This document shows, piece after piece, positions 23,878-33,435 of a stretch of DNA of 64,000 nt. Position 1 is the stretch's first letter. Every line of letters begins with the position of its first letter. The notes under the pieces are model-generated. The model was not told the origin of the DNA and did not search any database. It worked only from the letters and a program-made list of their open reading frames with translations. The translations under genes were made by a program, and so were the position numbers. The DNA is from a bacterium A37T11 (GTDB lineage Bacteria; Bacteroidota; Bacteroidia; Sphingobacteriales; Sphingobacteriaceae): assembly GCA_900109895.1 (NCBI GenBank), contig FOBR01000027.1, forward strand, positions 1 to 64,000, written 5' to 3'.

Positions 23878-26454
23878 TTACGCCAAATTGCGCCCGGCAT
23901 TAACCACTCCATAAACGGTTCTTGTGATTAATTTATTATAGATCGTATAGTTGGGATCTGTTACAGGAAGCGCATTGAGTTTTTGAATAGCAAAATGCTG
24001 AATCACTAAAAGCGGCAGCACTATCCGCTCACGGATAGCAATGGAATGGCGGTCAACCGGATAATGTTCCATTAGTTTTTCGCTGCGGCTTAATTTCAGG
24101 GTATATTGCAATGAGAGGTCATATTCTGCCTTTAATTGTCTCCAAAATGCACCATAGGTTTGGTCATTCTCCAAATGTGCTGTAATGTCAAAATTGGATT
24201 TGGACATAGACATCATACAATTGTCAATAATCGTATTAAACATGCCGGATGTATCATATAATTGCTGCACTTCATCCCATTTTCCTGCCTCTTCTGCTTT
24301 CTTTAATGCCGTGCCTACACCATAGAATCCAGGTACATTTTGTTTAAGCTGGCTCCAGGCTGTGACAAAACTGATGGCCCGGAGGTCTTCTAATTTGAGT
24401 TCTGACCCTGAATTTCGCTTTACCGGCCTGCTACTGATATTGATTTCAGATAGGAATTTTAACGGGCTTAGATCTTCAAGGTACGAGAGGAACAGTGGAT
24501 GATGCCTTAATTGCATGAACACCTCATGGCTGTTGGCCGCCATTTGGTCAAATAACTGTTTTTGATCTTCACGCAGTGTATCGCCTGGTTTGGGGCTGAT
24601 TCCTGAAACCAGGCCTGCGTGCATCAATTCTTCAATATTATATAAAGCAGAATCAACTGAGCCGTATTGACTACTGATGGTTTGCCCCTGAATGGTGAGC
24701 TGTATGTGGTCATTGGCTATTTCACGGCCCATGGAGGCGTAAAAGCGTTGGGTTTTGCCACCGCCACGGGCAGGTGGGCCTCCCCTGCCATCAAAAAAGG
24801 TGAGATCGACGTGATACTTTCTTGCCATGGAGGTAAGTTCAATCTTGGCTTTGTAAATAGACCAATTGGCCATGAGATATCCGCCATCTTTGGTGCTGTC
24901 AGAAAATCCAAGCATAATGGTTTGCCGCTGATTCCGTAAGGAAAGATGTTTTTGATAGGATGCATTGGTGTAAAGTGCTTCCATGACAGCGGCTGCGCGC
25001 TTAAGGTCGTCCACCGTTTCAAACAAAGGCACAAAATCAATACGTAAGTCGTTTTTCTTCCAACCGCTCCAAAGGAACAATTCCATCAGCTGAAGGATGT
25101 CTGAGGCCTGCTGGCAATTACTGATGATAAAACGATGGGCAGCCCGCTCTCCGCCGGCTTTCTGGATATGTTTTAAGAGTTTAATGGTATCAATGGTATC
25201 TTTTACCAAAGGTTCCGTGGCTTTGGCGGCATCTACATCAAGCTCTTTGTATGTCAGCTTATCAGCCTTATCGGCTTCATTTAGTTGATCGAAATCTGCG
25301 GGGATTTCTGTTTCGCTAGCATAAGCCGTCCGAAAAAAGGCATGCGTTTTCCGGAGAACACTGCTGTCTTGCCGGATATCCAGTGCGGCAAAATGGCATC
25401 CAAATGTTTTAACTTTTAAGATAAGATCATTTACAACGTCTACAAAGAGGCCATCGTGATAATCGCGCAGAACACGCCGGATGTTTTCAAGATTAGAAAT
25501 GATGGTGTCGGTTTCATTTTCCGGAAATTCCTGCGGGTTAAAACTATTTTCGTAAAATAGCTCCTGCAGTTTGTCCATGTATTTTTCGACGCCTTTAAAG
25601 GTAATACGCCGCCTTAATACTCTAAAATCACGGTAGTAACAACGAAATAAAACGGTACGTAGCAGGCCAGAGACCTGCCTGGTACTTTCTACCGTTACAT
25701 TTGGGTTGCCGTCCCGGTCGCCTCCAGGCCAGAATCCAAGTTCTACAAGCTGTTTATCATCCTGTACGGCAATGTCAAATTCTTCTTCAATACGGCCTTT
25801 TATATCAGAGGTCACCTTATAAAATACATTTTCAAGAAACCAGGCCAGGCTAACGGCTTCGTCAACGGGGGTTGGGCTTTTCTTTTTTAAAAATGGGGTT
25901 TTCCCTAACTGCTGCAATAATAAATGAACAGTATTGATATCATTTTTTTTGAGGGCTTCTGTCAGGTCAGTTATGATGGCCAGGACCGTACCGGGATAAA
26001 ATTGGGTTGGATGCGCGGTAAGTACCAGTCGCAATGAAAAATCTTCCAACCGCCCTGATATGGCTTTTTGTAACTCAGGATTATTTTCGGTTTGTGATAA
26101 TAACTTTTCAAGTGATCCGCTTTCAGCACTCCGGCCTACTTTGGTAAGCGATGAGTCTTCAATGGCATCAAACAGCACCACCTGCCGTTCGATATACTGT
26201 ATTATCCTAAAAAGAAGGTCAAAACGGTCTGTTTCCTGTACATATTGTTCATACTGGCCAAAAAAACTACTGATGATCACTTCGGGATTTAATTTTTGCC
26301 GCACGCCGTCTTCACAATGCTTGGTAAAAAACGGCAATAACGTCCCGGTATGTTTAACCCTGTAAAAGGGCAGGGTTAAAAACAGACTGTTAAACAACTC
26401 AAAGCGGGTAACCACTTCGTTGTGATAGATCGATTCTTTTTTGTTTAGCTTCAT
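23878..26454 (-). CDS. ppc: Phosphoenolpyruvate carboxylase
   Basis: PEPC forms oxaloacetate from PEP and bicarbonate to refill the TCA cycle. The 858-residue protein contains the catalytic His148 in LTAHPTQ, the WPGGDRDGNPNVT motif, LGFSDSTKDGGYL with the catalytic Lys, FFDGRGGPPARGGG with the PEP-binding Arg loop, and the SSQYGS stretch. The usual Glu of AHPTE is Gln here, and the C-terminus ends in VVNAGRNLA, not the common MRNTG, while Arg-Asn is kept. The length is slightly short, as expected for the Bacteroidota branch. Confidence 0.96.
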   Translation of the reverse strand: MKLNKKESIYHNEVVTRFELFNSLFLTLPFYRVKHTGTLLPFFTKHCEDGVRQKLNPEVIISSFFGQYEQYVQETDRFDLLFRIIQYIERQVVLFDAIEDSSLTKVGRSAESGSLEKLLSQTENNPELQKAISGRLEDFSLRLVLTAHPTQFYPGTVLAIITDLTEALKKNDINTVHLLLQQLGKTPFLKKKSPTPVDEAVSLAWFLENVFYKVTSDIKGRIEEEFDIAVQDDKQLVELGFWPGGDRDGNPNVTVESTRQVSGLLRTVLFRCYYRDFRVLRRRITFKGVEKYMDKLQELFYENSFNPQEFPENETDTIISNLENIRRVLRDYHDGLFVDVVNDLILKVKTFGCHFAALDIRQDSSVLRKTHAFFRTAYASETEIPADFDQLNEADKADKLTYKELDVDAAKATEPLVKDTIDTIKLLKHIQKAGGERAAHRFIISNCQQASDILQLMELFLWSGWKKNDLRIDFVPLFETVDDLKRAAAVMEALYTNASYQKHLSLRNQRQTIMLGFSDSTKDGGYLMANWSIYKAKIELTSMARKYHVDLTFFDGRGGPPARGGGKTQRFYASMGREIANDHIQLTIQGQTISSQYGSVDSALYNIEELMHAGLVSGISPKPGDTLREDQKQLFDQMAANSHEVFMQLRHHPLFLSYLEDLSPLKFLSEINISSRPVKRNSGSELKLEDLRAISFVTAWSQLKQNVPGFYGVGTALKKAEEAGKWDEVQQLYDTSGMFNTIIDNCMMSMSKSNFDITAHLENDQTYGAFWRQLKAEYDLSLQYTLKLSRSEKLMEHYPVDRHSIAIRERIVLPLLVIQHFAIQKLNALPVTDPNYTIYNKLITRTVYGVVNAGRNLA

Positions 26455-26487
26455 CAGAATTTATTTCATTTTACCGGCACAAAGTCG

Positions 26488-26495
26488 CAAATATA
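26488..26495 (-). promoter_or_regulatory. Possible -7 promoter box of ppc
   Basis: TATATTTG on the minus strand matches TAnnTTTG, 33 bases before the ATG. No clear -33 element. It lies in the 214-bp divergent region between ppc and the FUSC gene, which is otherwise AT-rich without other structure that I can see. Confidence 0.4.
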
Positions 26496-26668
26496 ACATA
26501 TTATTTACTTTTTAAACCTTTATTTAGCATAATTGCAAATTGCATTAAGTTTTGTTAAAATTAAGTAAAACATTTATTGTTTTCTATAAAAATATTTTAA
26601 ATAAAACAGGCATGTAAATTGTGTAAAGCCTGTATATTTATATGCGTATATTCGCAGTTTAGTACATA

Positions 26669-28822
26669 ATGAAGCAAGCCCGCGAAATTAAGCAATTTTT
26701 ATATAGCCAATATTTTGCCGATGGACTGCGCATCGCTTTCGGTGCACTATTGCCTGCTTTATTATTTTCTTATTTCGGAAGCCTGCAAATAGGCATTGCG
26801 GTATCGCTTGGAGCACTGAATACCAGTATTCCAGATACGCCCGGTCCAACCAGCCACCGCCGCAATGCAATGCTGATTACGATGTTGTTGTTATTCCTCA
26901 CGACAACGCTTACCATGGCCATTAATGACCATGTATTATGGCTTGGATTGGAGATTTTAGTACTGAGTTTTGTGTACTCCATGTTTGCGGTGTACGGAAC
27001 AAGGGCTGCCGCGGTGGGTACTGCGGCTTTGTTAACCTTGGTACTTAACTCAGATCACCTGGGCCATGCTGGGCAACATTTGCTGGTGCAATCATTATAT
27101 ACGGCTGCGGGAAGTGTTTGGTATGTTCTGCTAAGCCTCTCGCTTACCCAATTCAGGCCTTATCGGTTAGCCCAGCAGTCATTAGCTGTTTCTATGCGCC
27201 ATTTGGCTACATATTTACGTATTAAGGCCGATTTTTATCATACGGGCAAGGATGCTGAAACGAATTACAGACGGCTTATTGAGCAACAGATCTTGGTTCA
27301 TGAACACCAGGAAGAAGTGCGTGAATTGTTATTTAGGGGCAAGCTGAGCGTAAAAGATACTACCAAGATAGGAAGGCTGCTGATCCTTATTTTTTCAGAC
27401 ATGGTTGACCTGTTTGAGCAAAGTATGGCCACTCATTATGATTATGGAGCTATCAGTAAAACTTTTGGCCATACGCCAGTTCTTAAAGAGTTCCGCGTTA
27501 TTATTATTCGCCTGGGCAATGAACTGGACAATCTTAGCTATTATATTAATGCCAACCAACTTCCAAAACCAATCTATCAATTTAAACCGGCTCTTGAAAG
27601 ACTGAAAGCTGATATTGATCAGGTAGAAGCTACTTATGGTTTGAATACCCTTGCTTTAAAAAAGATATTGATTAATGTACGGAACATTGCCACCAGGCTT
27701 GACAATGTCTACCAGTATTTTAATCTGAATAACAATCAACGGCCACAAAATGAAGAAGACCTTAGTAAATTTATATCGCATCAGGATTTTGATTTTAAGA
27801 TATTCCGCGACAACCTTACCTTAAATTCCAACATTTTCCGTCATGCGCTCCGTATGTCGATTATGATGATAACTGGGTACGCCCTCTCGCAGCTAATCCC
27901 ATTAGGACACCATAGTTATTGGATCTTAATGACGATCATGGTGATCCTGAAGCCGGGATTTAGCCTAACCAAGCAGCGCAATTACCAACGATTGGCCGGT
28001 ACTATCATCGGTGGTCTCGGCGGAATCATCATTTTAGTGCTTGTAAAAAATGAAACGGCCTTATTTATTATCCTGATGGTGTTTATGGTATGTGCTTACA
28101 GTTTTACACGCCTTAATTATATTGTCAGCGTTATTTTTATGACGCCTTATATCTTGATCATGTTTAGCTTTTTGGGGCTTAGTACATTTACTATCGCAAG
28201 GGAACGTGTGCTTGATACTTTGCTGGGAGGTTTCCTGGCATTTATATCCAGTTACATCGTTTTTCCCAGCTGGGAAAGTAAGGAGGTGCAAAACAATATG
28301 CAGAAACTGCTGGTGGCTAATTATCAGTATTTGTTTCAGGCTTTACAGCTTGTTGCCGGTCAAAACGTCACAATAACGGCTTATAAACTGGCCCGAAAAG
28401 CGGTGTATGTGGAAACGGCAAATATGGCGAGTGCTTTTCAGCGGATGATAACCGAACCTAAGAATAAACAAAAAAATACCAGTGAGCTTAACAAATTTGT
28501 TGTATTCAACCACATTTTGTCATCTTACTCGGTTCCTTTTTTACTGGCAGTGAAGCAAACCGACCAACAAAGGTTAACTGGCGAGCATGTTAAATTGCTA
28601 AGACAAATACTTGCGCTGCTATCGCAAAGTATTCGTATGCTGAACCCGAAGAGTGAGTGGGGAACATTTAAAGAACCTGAAATACAAATTCCGGAAATTC
28701 CGGAGGATAACAGGGTTGGCACGGAAGAAACAAAACTAATTACCGAGCAACTCAATTTCCTGAAACGTCTTGCTGCGGACATATATAAAATTTGTGAAAA
28801 ATTTAATATAGCCCAGCAATAA
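26669..28822 (+). CDS. FUSC/YccS-family inner-membrane protein
   Basis: A 717-residue protein with two hydrophobic blocks of about six helices each (about 20-165 and 390-530), separated and followed by cytoplasmic helical domains. The second block has the FUSC signature (SYWILMTIMVILKPGFSLTKQRNYQRLAGTIIGG, shown here only in part by position 417-450). This architecture matches YccS and the aromatic-acid exporter AaeB. It probably exports or partitions small organic acids, but the substrate is unknown. It is divergent from ppc; TATATTCG at 26647-26654 is a near-match promoter box. Confidence 0.88.
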   Translation: MKQAREIKQFLYSQYFADGLRIAFGALLPALLFSYFGSLQIGIAVSLGALNTSIPDTPGPTSHRRNAMLITMLLLFLTTTLTMAINDHVLWLGLEILVLSFVYSMFAVYGTRAAAVGTAALLTLVLNSDHLGHAGQHLLVQSLYTAAGSVWYVLLSLSLTQFRPYRLAQQSLAVSMRHLATYLRIKADFYHTGKDAETNYRRLIEQQILVHEHQEEVRELLFRGKLSVKDTTKIGRLLILIFSDMVDLFEQSMATHYDYGAISKTFGHTPVLKEFRVIIIRLGNELDNLSYYINANQLPKPIYQFKPALERLKADIDQVEATYGLNTLALKKILINVRNIATRLDNVYQYFNLNNNQRPQNEEDLSKFISHQDFDFKIFRDNLTLNSNIFRHALRMSIMMITGYALSQLIPLGHHSYWILMTIMVILKPGFSLTKQRNYQRLAGTIIGGLGGIIILVLVKNETALFIILMVFMVCAYSFTRLNYIVSVIFMTPYILIMFSFLGLSTFTIARERVLDTLLGGFLAFISSYIVFPSWESKEVQNNMQKLLVANYQYLFQALQLVAGQNVTITAYKLARKAVYVETANMASAFQRMITEPKNKQKNTSELNKFVVFNHILSSYSVPFLLAVKQTDQQRLTGEHVKLLRQILALLSQSIRMLNPKSEWGTFKEPEIQIPEIPEDNRVGTEETKLITEQLNFLKRLAADIYKICEKFNIAQQ

Positions 28823-28839
28823 ATCAACAATTTGTTCGC

Positions 28840-29445
28840 CTATTTTAAAAAGGATGCAGCTGCAGGCCCCTGATTAAATAAAAGGTCTACAATACTTAAA
28901 TGGGGTATAAACCCATTTCGGGGTTCGAAAACCTGAAAATAGGGTTTAATTGATGGTATGGGCGGTAAAACCTTCGGGTGAATCAATTGCCGGTAATCGG
29001 GGGTTTGGGGCTCATAGCTGTCCGTGTATTGATAATTTCCATTTATTTTGAGCAATTTTAACAGCAGTTTGAAAAATGTTTCATTCCAGTCAAAAAGAAA
29101 AGTTGGTTTTTTTTCATAAAGCGGGGCGAAATCGTCCTCGTAATACTCAAAATAGGCTGAACGGCGGTAGCTGGTTTGCAAACTCATCCAATGCAGACGC
29201 TGCCAGTTACTTTCATAGCTAATCCTTACATCTTTTACCGCTGTATGCACTTTTGATCCTTTAACAACAGGAACGATGAGGTCAAGCACACCATTTGGCG
29301 AATGAATGCTTGCCCTGTTGCGGTAGGTTTGCTTTGGAAAATGCTCGTTTTTTTCGATCTGTACATTACCCGAAGCAGCTAAGAACAGGGAAAAATAAGG
29401 AATTGGCGGAAGATAAAATATGGGTAAAATAAGGCCTTTCTCCAT
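28840..29445 (-). CDS. WbqC-family protein
   Basis: The 201-residue protein begins with the family-typical PIFYLPPIPYFSLFLAA, followed by KQTYRNRASIHSPNGVLDLIVPVVKG and the WQRLHWMSLQTSYRRSAYFEYYEDDF stretch (about 83-108). WbqC proteins occur in O-antigen and envelope loci; the fold resembles a radical-free, nucleotide-sugar-related enzyme and the reaction is not settled. It is divergent from a lipid A acyltransferase gene, which fits an envelope role. Confidence 0.9.
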   Translation of the reverse strand: MEKGLILPIFYLPPIPYFSLFLAASGNVQIEKNEHFPKQTYRNRASIHSPNGVLDLIVPVVKGSKVHTAVKDVRISYESNWQRLHWMSLQTSYRRSAYFEYYEDDFAPLYEKKPTFLFDWNETFFKLLLKLLKINGNYQYTDSYEPQTPDYRQLIHPKVLPPIPSIKPYFQVFEPRNGFIPHLSIVDLLFNQGPAAASFLK

Positions 29446-29506
29446 AAATGCAACGAATAAAAATAAATTTTGCAGCGAAAATAAGGATAAAATAAGATAT
29501 TTGTGC

Positions 29507-30367
29507 GTGAATCGGATAATTACAGCCTGTATATACTTGCTATCCCTATTACCTTTTTGGCTATTATACCTGCTGGCAGATCTTATTTATCTGGTCCTAT
29601 ATTATATAGTCAGGTATCGAAAAGGGGTGGTAAGGCAAAATTTAGCTAATGCTTTTCCGGAGAAAACCGCAGAAGAACGCCACAAGATTGAACGGAAATT
29701 TTATCGCTTTCTGGCCGATTTGGTTGTGGAATGCCTTAAAATGCCCACTATGAGCCTTGACGAAGTTGCTAAGCATATAAAGCTTACTAATCCGGAAGAA
29801 ATTTTACAATATATTAAGAGTGGCAGGTCAGTAATTGGGGTTACGGGGCACTACGCAAATTGGGAATTTGCGATCTATGGGGTTAGTCTTATGGCCATTG
29901 ATCCTTTTTTGGTAATTTACAAGCCGCTTTCAAATAAGCCTTTTGAGGAGATATATAATAAGATAAGAGGCCGCTTTGGAGCTATTTTGGTACCGATGAA
30001 ACAAACCCTCAGGAAGATCGTAGAGTATCGGAAATTTCCGCATATCAGTATTTTTGTAACTGACCAGACGCCGGGAAAACATGATAACAGCCATTATATA
30101 CAGTTTCTGAACCAAGAAACCTTGGTTTTTTTGGGTTCTGAGAAAATTGCGCGGATAACGGATAGCCCGGTGGTGTATTGCCATATTGACCGCGTAAAAA
30201 GAGGTCATTATTCCTGTACATTTACCACCTTATCCAGTAATCCGACTGAAACAGCTGAATTTGAAATCACTCATCTGCACAGTAAATTTTTAGAAAATAT
30301 CATCCGGCAAAAACCCGAACTTTGGCTATGGAGTCACCGGCGATGGAAACACAGTCCTTCCAAATGA
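29507..30367 (+). CDS. LpxL/HtrB-family lipid A acyltransferase, GTG start
   Basis: Adds a secondary acyl chain to lipid A at the inner membrane. I start at GTG 29507 because the product VNRIITACIYLLSLLPFWLLY then aligns with the family N-terminus; the ATG at 29420 would overlap the divergent WbqC gene and add 29 polar residues. The 286-residue protein has an N-terminal membrane helix, RQNLANAFPEKTAEE, the catalytic H-x4-E motif in TGHYANWEFA, and DQTPGKHDNSHYIQFL. A GATATTTG box lies three bases before the GTG. The stop overlaps the next start by four bases. Confidence 0.88.
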   Translation: MNRIITACIYLLSLLPFWLLYLLADLIYLVLYYIVRYRKGVVRQNLANAFPEKTAEERHKIERKFYRFLADLVVECLKMPTMSLDEVAKHIKLTNPEEILQYIKSGRSVIGVTGHYANWEFAIYGVSLMAIDPFLVIYKPLSNKPFEEIYNKIRGRFGAILVPMKQTLRKIVEYRKFPHISIFVTDQTPGKHDNSHYIQFLNQETLVFLGSEKIARITDSPVVYCHIDRVKRGHYSCTFTTLSSNPTETAEFEITHLHSKFLENIIRQKPELWLWSHRRWKHSPSK

Positions 30368-31398
30368 GTAGTTATCCTAAAGTTGCGGTGGTTATTTTAA
30401 ATTGGAATGGCCGGTTTTTCCTGGAAAAATTTTTACCTTCTGTGTATAACAGTACCTACCCCAATTTGGCGATTATTATTGGTGATAATGGCTCAACTGA
30501 TGATTCCGTTGAATTTATTAAAAATTTATATCCTCGCATTCAATGGGTACTGAATGGCGAAAACTTTGGTTTTGCAGGGGGATATAACCGGGTGCTTGAA
30601 CAGGTTAAGGCCGATTATTTTGTCCTGCTTAATTCGGATGTGGAAGTTACCCCCGGATGGATTGAACCGGTAATTCAATTACTGGAAACTAACCCCACTA
30701 TTGCGGCTGCCCAGCCGAAGGTCCTGAATTTTTACCAACGGGACACCTTTGAGCATGCAGGTGCGGCTGGAGGCTTTATCGATCGGTATGGATTTCCATT
30801 TTGCCGGGGGCGCATACTAAATGTGCTTGAAAAAGATGAAGGACAGTACAATGATTCGTGCGAGATTTTTTGGGCTACCGGTGCCGCCTTATTTATCCGA
30901 AGTTCCTGCTGGAACAGCATAAAGGGTTTTGATAGTGATTTTTTTGCGCATATGGAAGAAATTGACCTTTGCTGGCGGTTAAAAATGCAAGGACATCGTA
31001 TTTGGTATTGTGGTGAATCGGTAGTTTATCATGTTGGCGGGGGCACGTTGCAAAAAGAAAATCCGTTTAAAACCTATTTAAATTTTAGGAATAACCTTTT
31101 TATGCTGCAAAAGAACCTCCCTTTTTTAAGAGCCATCCTGATTATTAGCATTCGTTTGTGGATTGATCTGCTTGCGATGATCCGTTTTTTTGCGGAGGGA
31201 AAAAGAAAGGATGCCCGGGCAGTGAGCAAGGCACATGTAAGTTTTTTTCGATTTTTCTCTAAAACGGCCTCCAAACGAAGTAACCGCGGCCAGGAATCAG
31301 CCCGGCTAATTGGTTATTACAAGGGTTCAATAATTTGGGCTTTTTTTGCGAGCGGTAAAAAAACATTTAGCCGTCTGAATACCAAAAAATTTAAATAG
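30364..31398 (+). CDS. Family 2 glycosyltransferase
   Basis: ATG 30364 overlaps the acyltransferase stop (ATGA) and gives a 344-residue product. It has the GT2 GT-A fold: VAVVILNWNGRFFLEKFLPS, GDNGSTDDSVEFI, the nucleotide-sugar site FVLLNSDVEV (SDV in place of DxD) and the acceptor region HMEEIDLCWRLKMQGHRIWY. A hydrophobic segment near 258-275 could attach it to the membrane. The branch resembles rhamnosyltransferase-type enzymes. Coupling to the lipid A acyltransferase suggests lipopolysaccharide or other envelope glycan synthesis. Its 3' end overlaps the convergent aroQ by 8 bp. Confidence 0.93.
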   Translation: MSSYPKVAVVILNWNGRFFLEKFLPSVYNSTYPNLAIIIGDNGSTDDSVEFIKNLYPRIQWVLNGENFGFAGGYNRVLEQVKADYFVLLNSDVEVTPGWIEPVIQLLETNPTIAAAQPKVLNFYQRDTFEHAGAAGGFIDRYGFPFCRGRILNVLEKDEGQYNDSCEIFWATGAALFIRSSCWNSIKGFDSDFFAHMEEIDLCWRLKMQGHRIWYCGESVVYHVGGGTLQKENPFKTYLNFRNNLFMLQKNLPFLRAILIISIRLWIDLLAMIRFFAEGKRKDARAVSKAHVSFFRFFSKTASKRSNRGQESARLIGYYKGSIIWAFFASGKKTFSRLNTKKFK

Positions 31399-31810
31399 CT
31401 AATAAATATTCAATGGCCAGGCGATAACTATCTAAACCGAAACCACAGATAACTCCTTTACAATTTTTTGCTAAGTACGAATGATGCCTGAAGGCTTCAC
31501 GGGCATATACATTTGATATATGTACCTCAATAACCGGCGAAGTGATTGCGGCGATGGCATCTGCTAAAGCCAAGGAAGTATGTGTATAGGCGCCGGCATT
31601 AAGAATAATGCCATCTGCTGAAAATCCATCCGCATGGAGCTTATCTATCAGTTGCCCCTCATGGTTGCTCTGAAAATATTCAAAGCTGACAGATGGATAT
31701 TTTTCTTTCCATAATTGGTAATAGTTGTCAAAATTGCTGCTACCGTAAATTCCGGGTTCACGGGTTCCCAACAAATTGAGATTCGGGCCATTGATAATGA
31801 TGATCTTCAC
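31391..31810 (-). CDS. aroQ: Type II 3-dehydroquinate dehydratase, GTG start
   Basis: AroQ removes water from 3-dehydroquinate in the shikimate pathway. The 139-residue protein has the type II signatures INGPNLNLLGTREPGIYG (catalytic Arg17 and Tyr22), QSNHEGQLIDKLH, LNAGAYTHTSLALADAI and EVHISNVYAREAFRHHS (catalytic His near 100). The start codon is GTG at 31810. A complete promoter lies directly upstream, with only four bases between the -7 box and the GTG. Confidence 0.96.
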   Translation of the reverse strand: MKIIIINGPNLNLLGTREPGIYGSSNFDNYYQLWKEKYPSVSFEYFQSNHEGQLIDKLHADGFSADGIILNAGAYTHTSLALADAIAAITSPVIEVHISNVYAREAFRHHSYLAKNCKGVICGFGLDSYRLAIEYLLAI

Positions 31811-31814
31811 AGGA

Positions 31815-31845
31815 CAAACATAGTTATAAATGCCTATAAAAACAA
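31815..31845 (-). promoter_or_regulatory. Promoter of aroQ, leaderless arrangement
   Basis: On the minus strand TTG (31845-31843), a 20-base spacer and TATGTTTG (31822-31815) match the Bacteroidota pattern in full. The GTG start codon begins four bases after the box, so the mRNA should begin at the start codon. Confidence 0.6.
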
Positions 31846-31973
31846 TATCGAGATATTTTACGATAAACTTGCGGGTATTCCGTTTATACTTTTTGCTAAA
31901 ACGGTTTATGATTTTGTAAAGTATTTTATAACTTGCAACCGTTCCTTATAAATCCTAATTTGTCAATTAAAAA

Positions 31974-33392
31974 ATGAAGAGGAGAACTTTTATTCAACAT
32001 ACAGCCGCGCTAGGTGCGGGTATTGCAGCATCAAAACTTTCATGGGCATCCCCGCTGCAGGGCTTTCCGGTGGTACGATTTACCAAAGACAAACGGCACT
32101 TTAGCAGCCACGCTGTCGAAAAAGCTATTGACATTTTTCAAAAAAAGGTTGCCGATAAAGAGCTGGGTTGGCTGTTTAACAACTGTTTTCCGAATACGTT
32201 AGATACTACCGTTTACCCGGAAAATAAAAGCGGGAAGCCCGATACGTATATCATTACCGGTGATATTGACGCCATGTGGTTGCGTGACAGCAGTGCGCAG
32301 GTGTGGCCTTATCTGCAATTTGTTCACGAAGACGCGAAACTTAAAGAACTCATAGCAGGAGTAATCAATCGGCAAAGTAAAAATGTGATTCTGGATCCTT
32401 TTGCCAATGCGTTTTATAACGATCCGAAAAAGGTGGGCGAATGGGGCACAGACCATACAGATATGAAAGCAGGCATCCATGAACGCAAGTGGGAAATTGA
32501 CTCCCTTTGCTATACAATCAGGCTGGCCTACCGCTACTGGAAGGAAACAGGTGATACAGCTCCCTTTGATGACAATTGGCTGTTGGCACAAAAAACCATC
32601 ATAAAGACGTTTAAAGATCAGCAACGAAAGGCCGGAAAAGGCTCTTACCATTTTCAACGCTCCACTCCAAATGCTACTGATACACTCACCATGAGCGGTT
32701 ATGGCTATCCGGTAAATCCTGTAGGTTTAATCTGCTCAGCATTCCGTCCCAGCGATGATGCCACGGTCTTTTCGTTCCTGATACCTTCGAACTTATTTGC
32801 GGTGGTTAGTTTACGTCATTCTGCCGAAATGCTTCGTGAAATTTTGAAAGCGACAGATACGGCTTCAGAAGCTTCGGCCCTGGCGGATGAAGTAGAACAG
32901 GCCGTAAACAAATATGGCATTATTGAACACCCAACCCACGGCCGTGTTTACGCCTTTGAAGTAGATGGTTTTGGTAGTTACCTCATGATGGATGATGCCA
33001 ATGTACCCAGTTTGCTTTCGCTTCCGTATTTGGGGGCCGTTGAGGTGAATGATCCTGTTTATCAGAAAACACGGGCTTACATCCTCTCAGAACATAACCC
33101 GTTTTATTTTAAAGGCACTGCTGCCGAAGGTATCGGTGGGCCACATGTAGGGCAGGATATGATATGGCCTATGGCTATTACCATGCGGGGCCTTACATCT
33201 ATTGAGGATGAAGAAATTGCCGCATGTATTAAAACACTGCGTAACACACATGGTGATACGGGCTTTATGCATGAAACCTTCCATAAAGATGACCCGAAAA
33301 AGTTTACCCGTAGCTGGTTTGCCTGGGCCAATACACTGTTTGGTGAATTTTTATGGAAAACCTTCCAGGAAAAGCCTCATTTGCTTAGCTAG
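31974..33392 (+). CDS. GH125 exo-alpha-1,6-mannosidase, exported
   Basis: A 472-residue glycoside hydrolase of family 125 (the Mug157 family), which removes terminal alpha-1,6-mannose. The N-terminus has a twin-arginine-like signal (KRRTFIQHTAALGAGIAASK). Family motifs are TYIITGDIDAMWLRDSSAQVWPYL near the N-terminus, HERKWEIDSLCYTIRLAY, DDATVFSFLIPSNLFAVVSLR and the C-terminal MHETFHKDDPKKFTRSWFAWANTLFGE. Length is normal. It stands alone; no other mannan-active gene or SusC/SusD pair adjoins it, so it probably works with genes elsewhere. Confidence 0.95.
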   Translation: MKRRTFIQHTAALGAGIAASKLSWASPLQGFPVVRFTKDKRHFSSHAVEKAIDIFQKKVADKELGWLFNNCFPNTLDTTVYPENKSGKPDTYIITGDIDAMWLRDSSAQVWPYLQFVHEDAKLKELIAGVINRQSKNVILDPFANAFYNDPKKVGEWGTDHTDMKAGIHERKWEIDSLCYTIRLAYRYWKETGDTAPFDDNWLLAQKTIIKTFKDQQRKAGKGSYHFQRSTPNATDTLTMSGYGYPVNPVGLICSAFRPSDDATVFSFLIPSNLFAVVSLRHSAEMLREILKATDTASEASALADEVEQAVNKYGIIEHPTHGRVYAFEVDGFGSYLMMDDANVPSLLSLPYLGAVEVNDPVYQKTRAYILSEHNPFYFKGTAAEGIGGPHVGQDMIWPMAITMRGLTSIEDEEIAACIKTLRNTHGDTGFMHETFHKDDPKKFTRSWFAWANTLFGEFLWKTFQEKPHLLS

Positions 33393-33421
33393 GCTGCAAG
33401 CATCAATTGGGTAATTTTACG

Positions 33422-33429
33422 TATTTTTG
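33422..33429 (+). promoter_or_regulatory. -7 promoter box of murI, leaderless arrangement
   Basis: TATTTTTG matches TAnnTTTG and is followed by exactly six bases and ATG 33436. The in-frame TTG at 33427 is inside the box and is rejected as a start. Confidence 0.5.
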
Positions 33430-33435
33430 CCACGT

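Noticed and set aside
32199-32657. 152-residue minus-strand ORF inside the GH125 gene
   Set aside because: The GH125 frame carries all the family motifs; the antisense frame has none.
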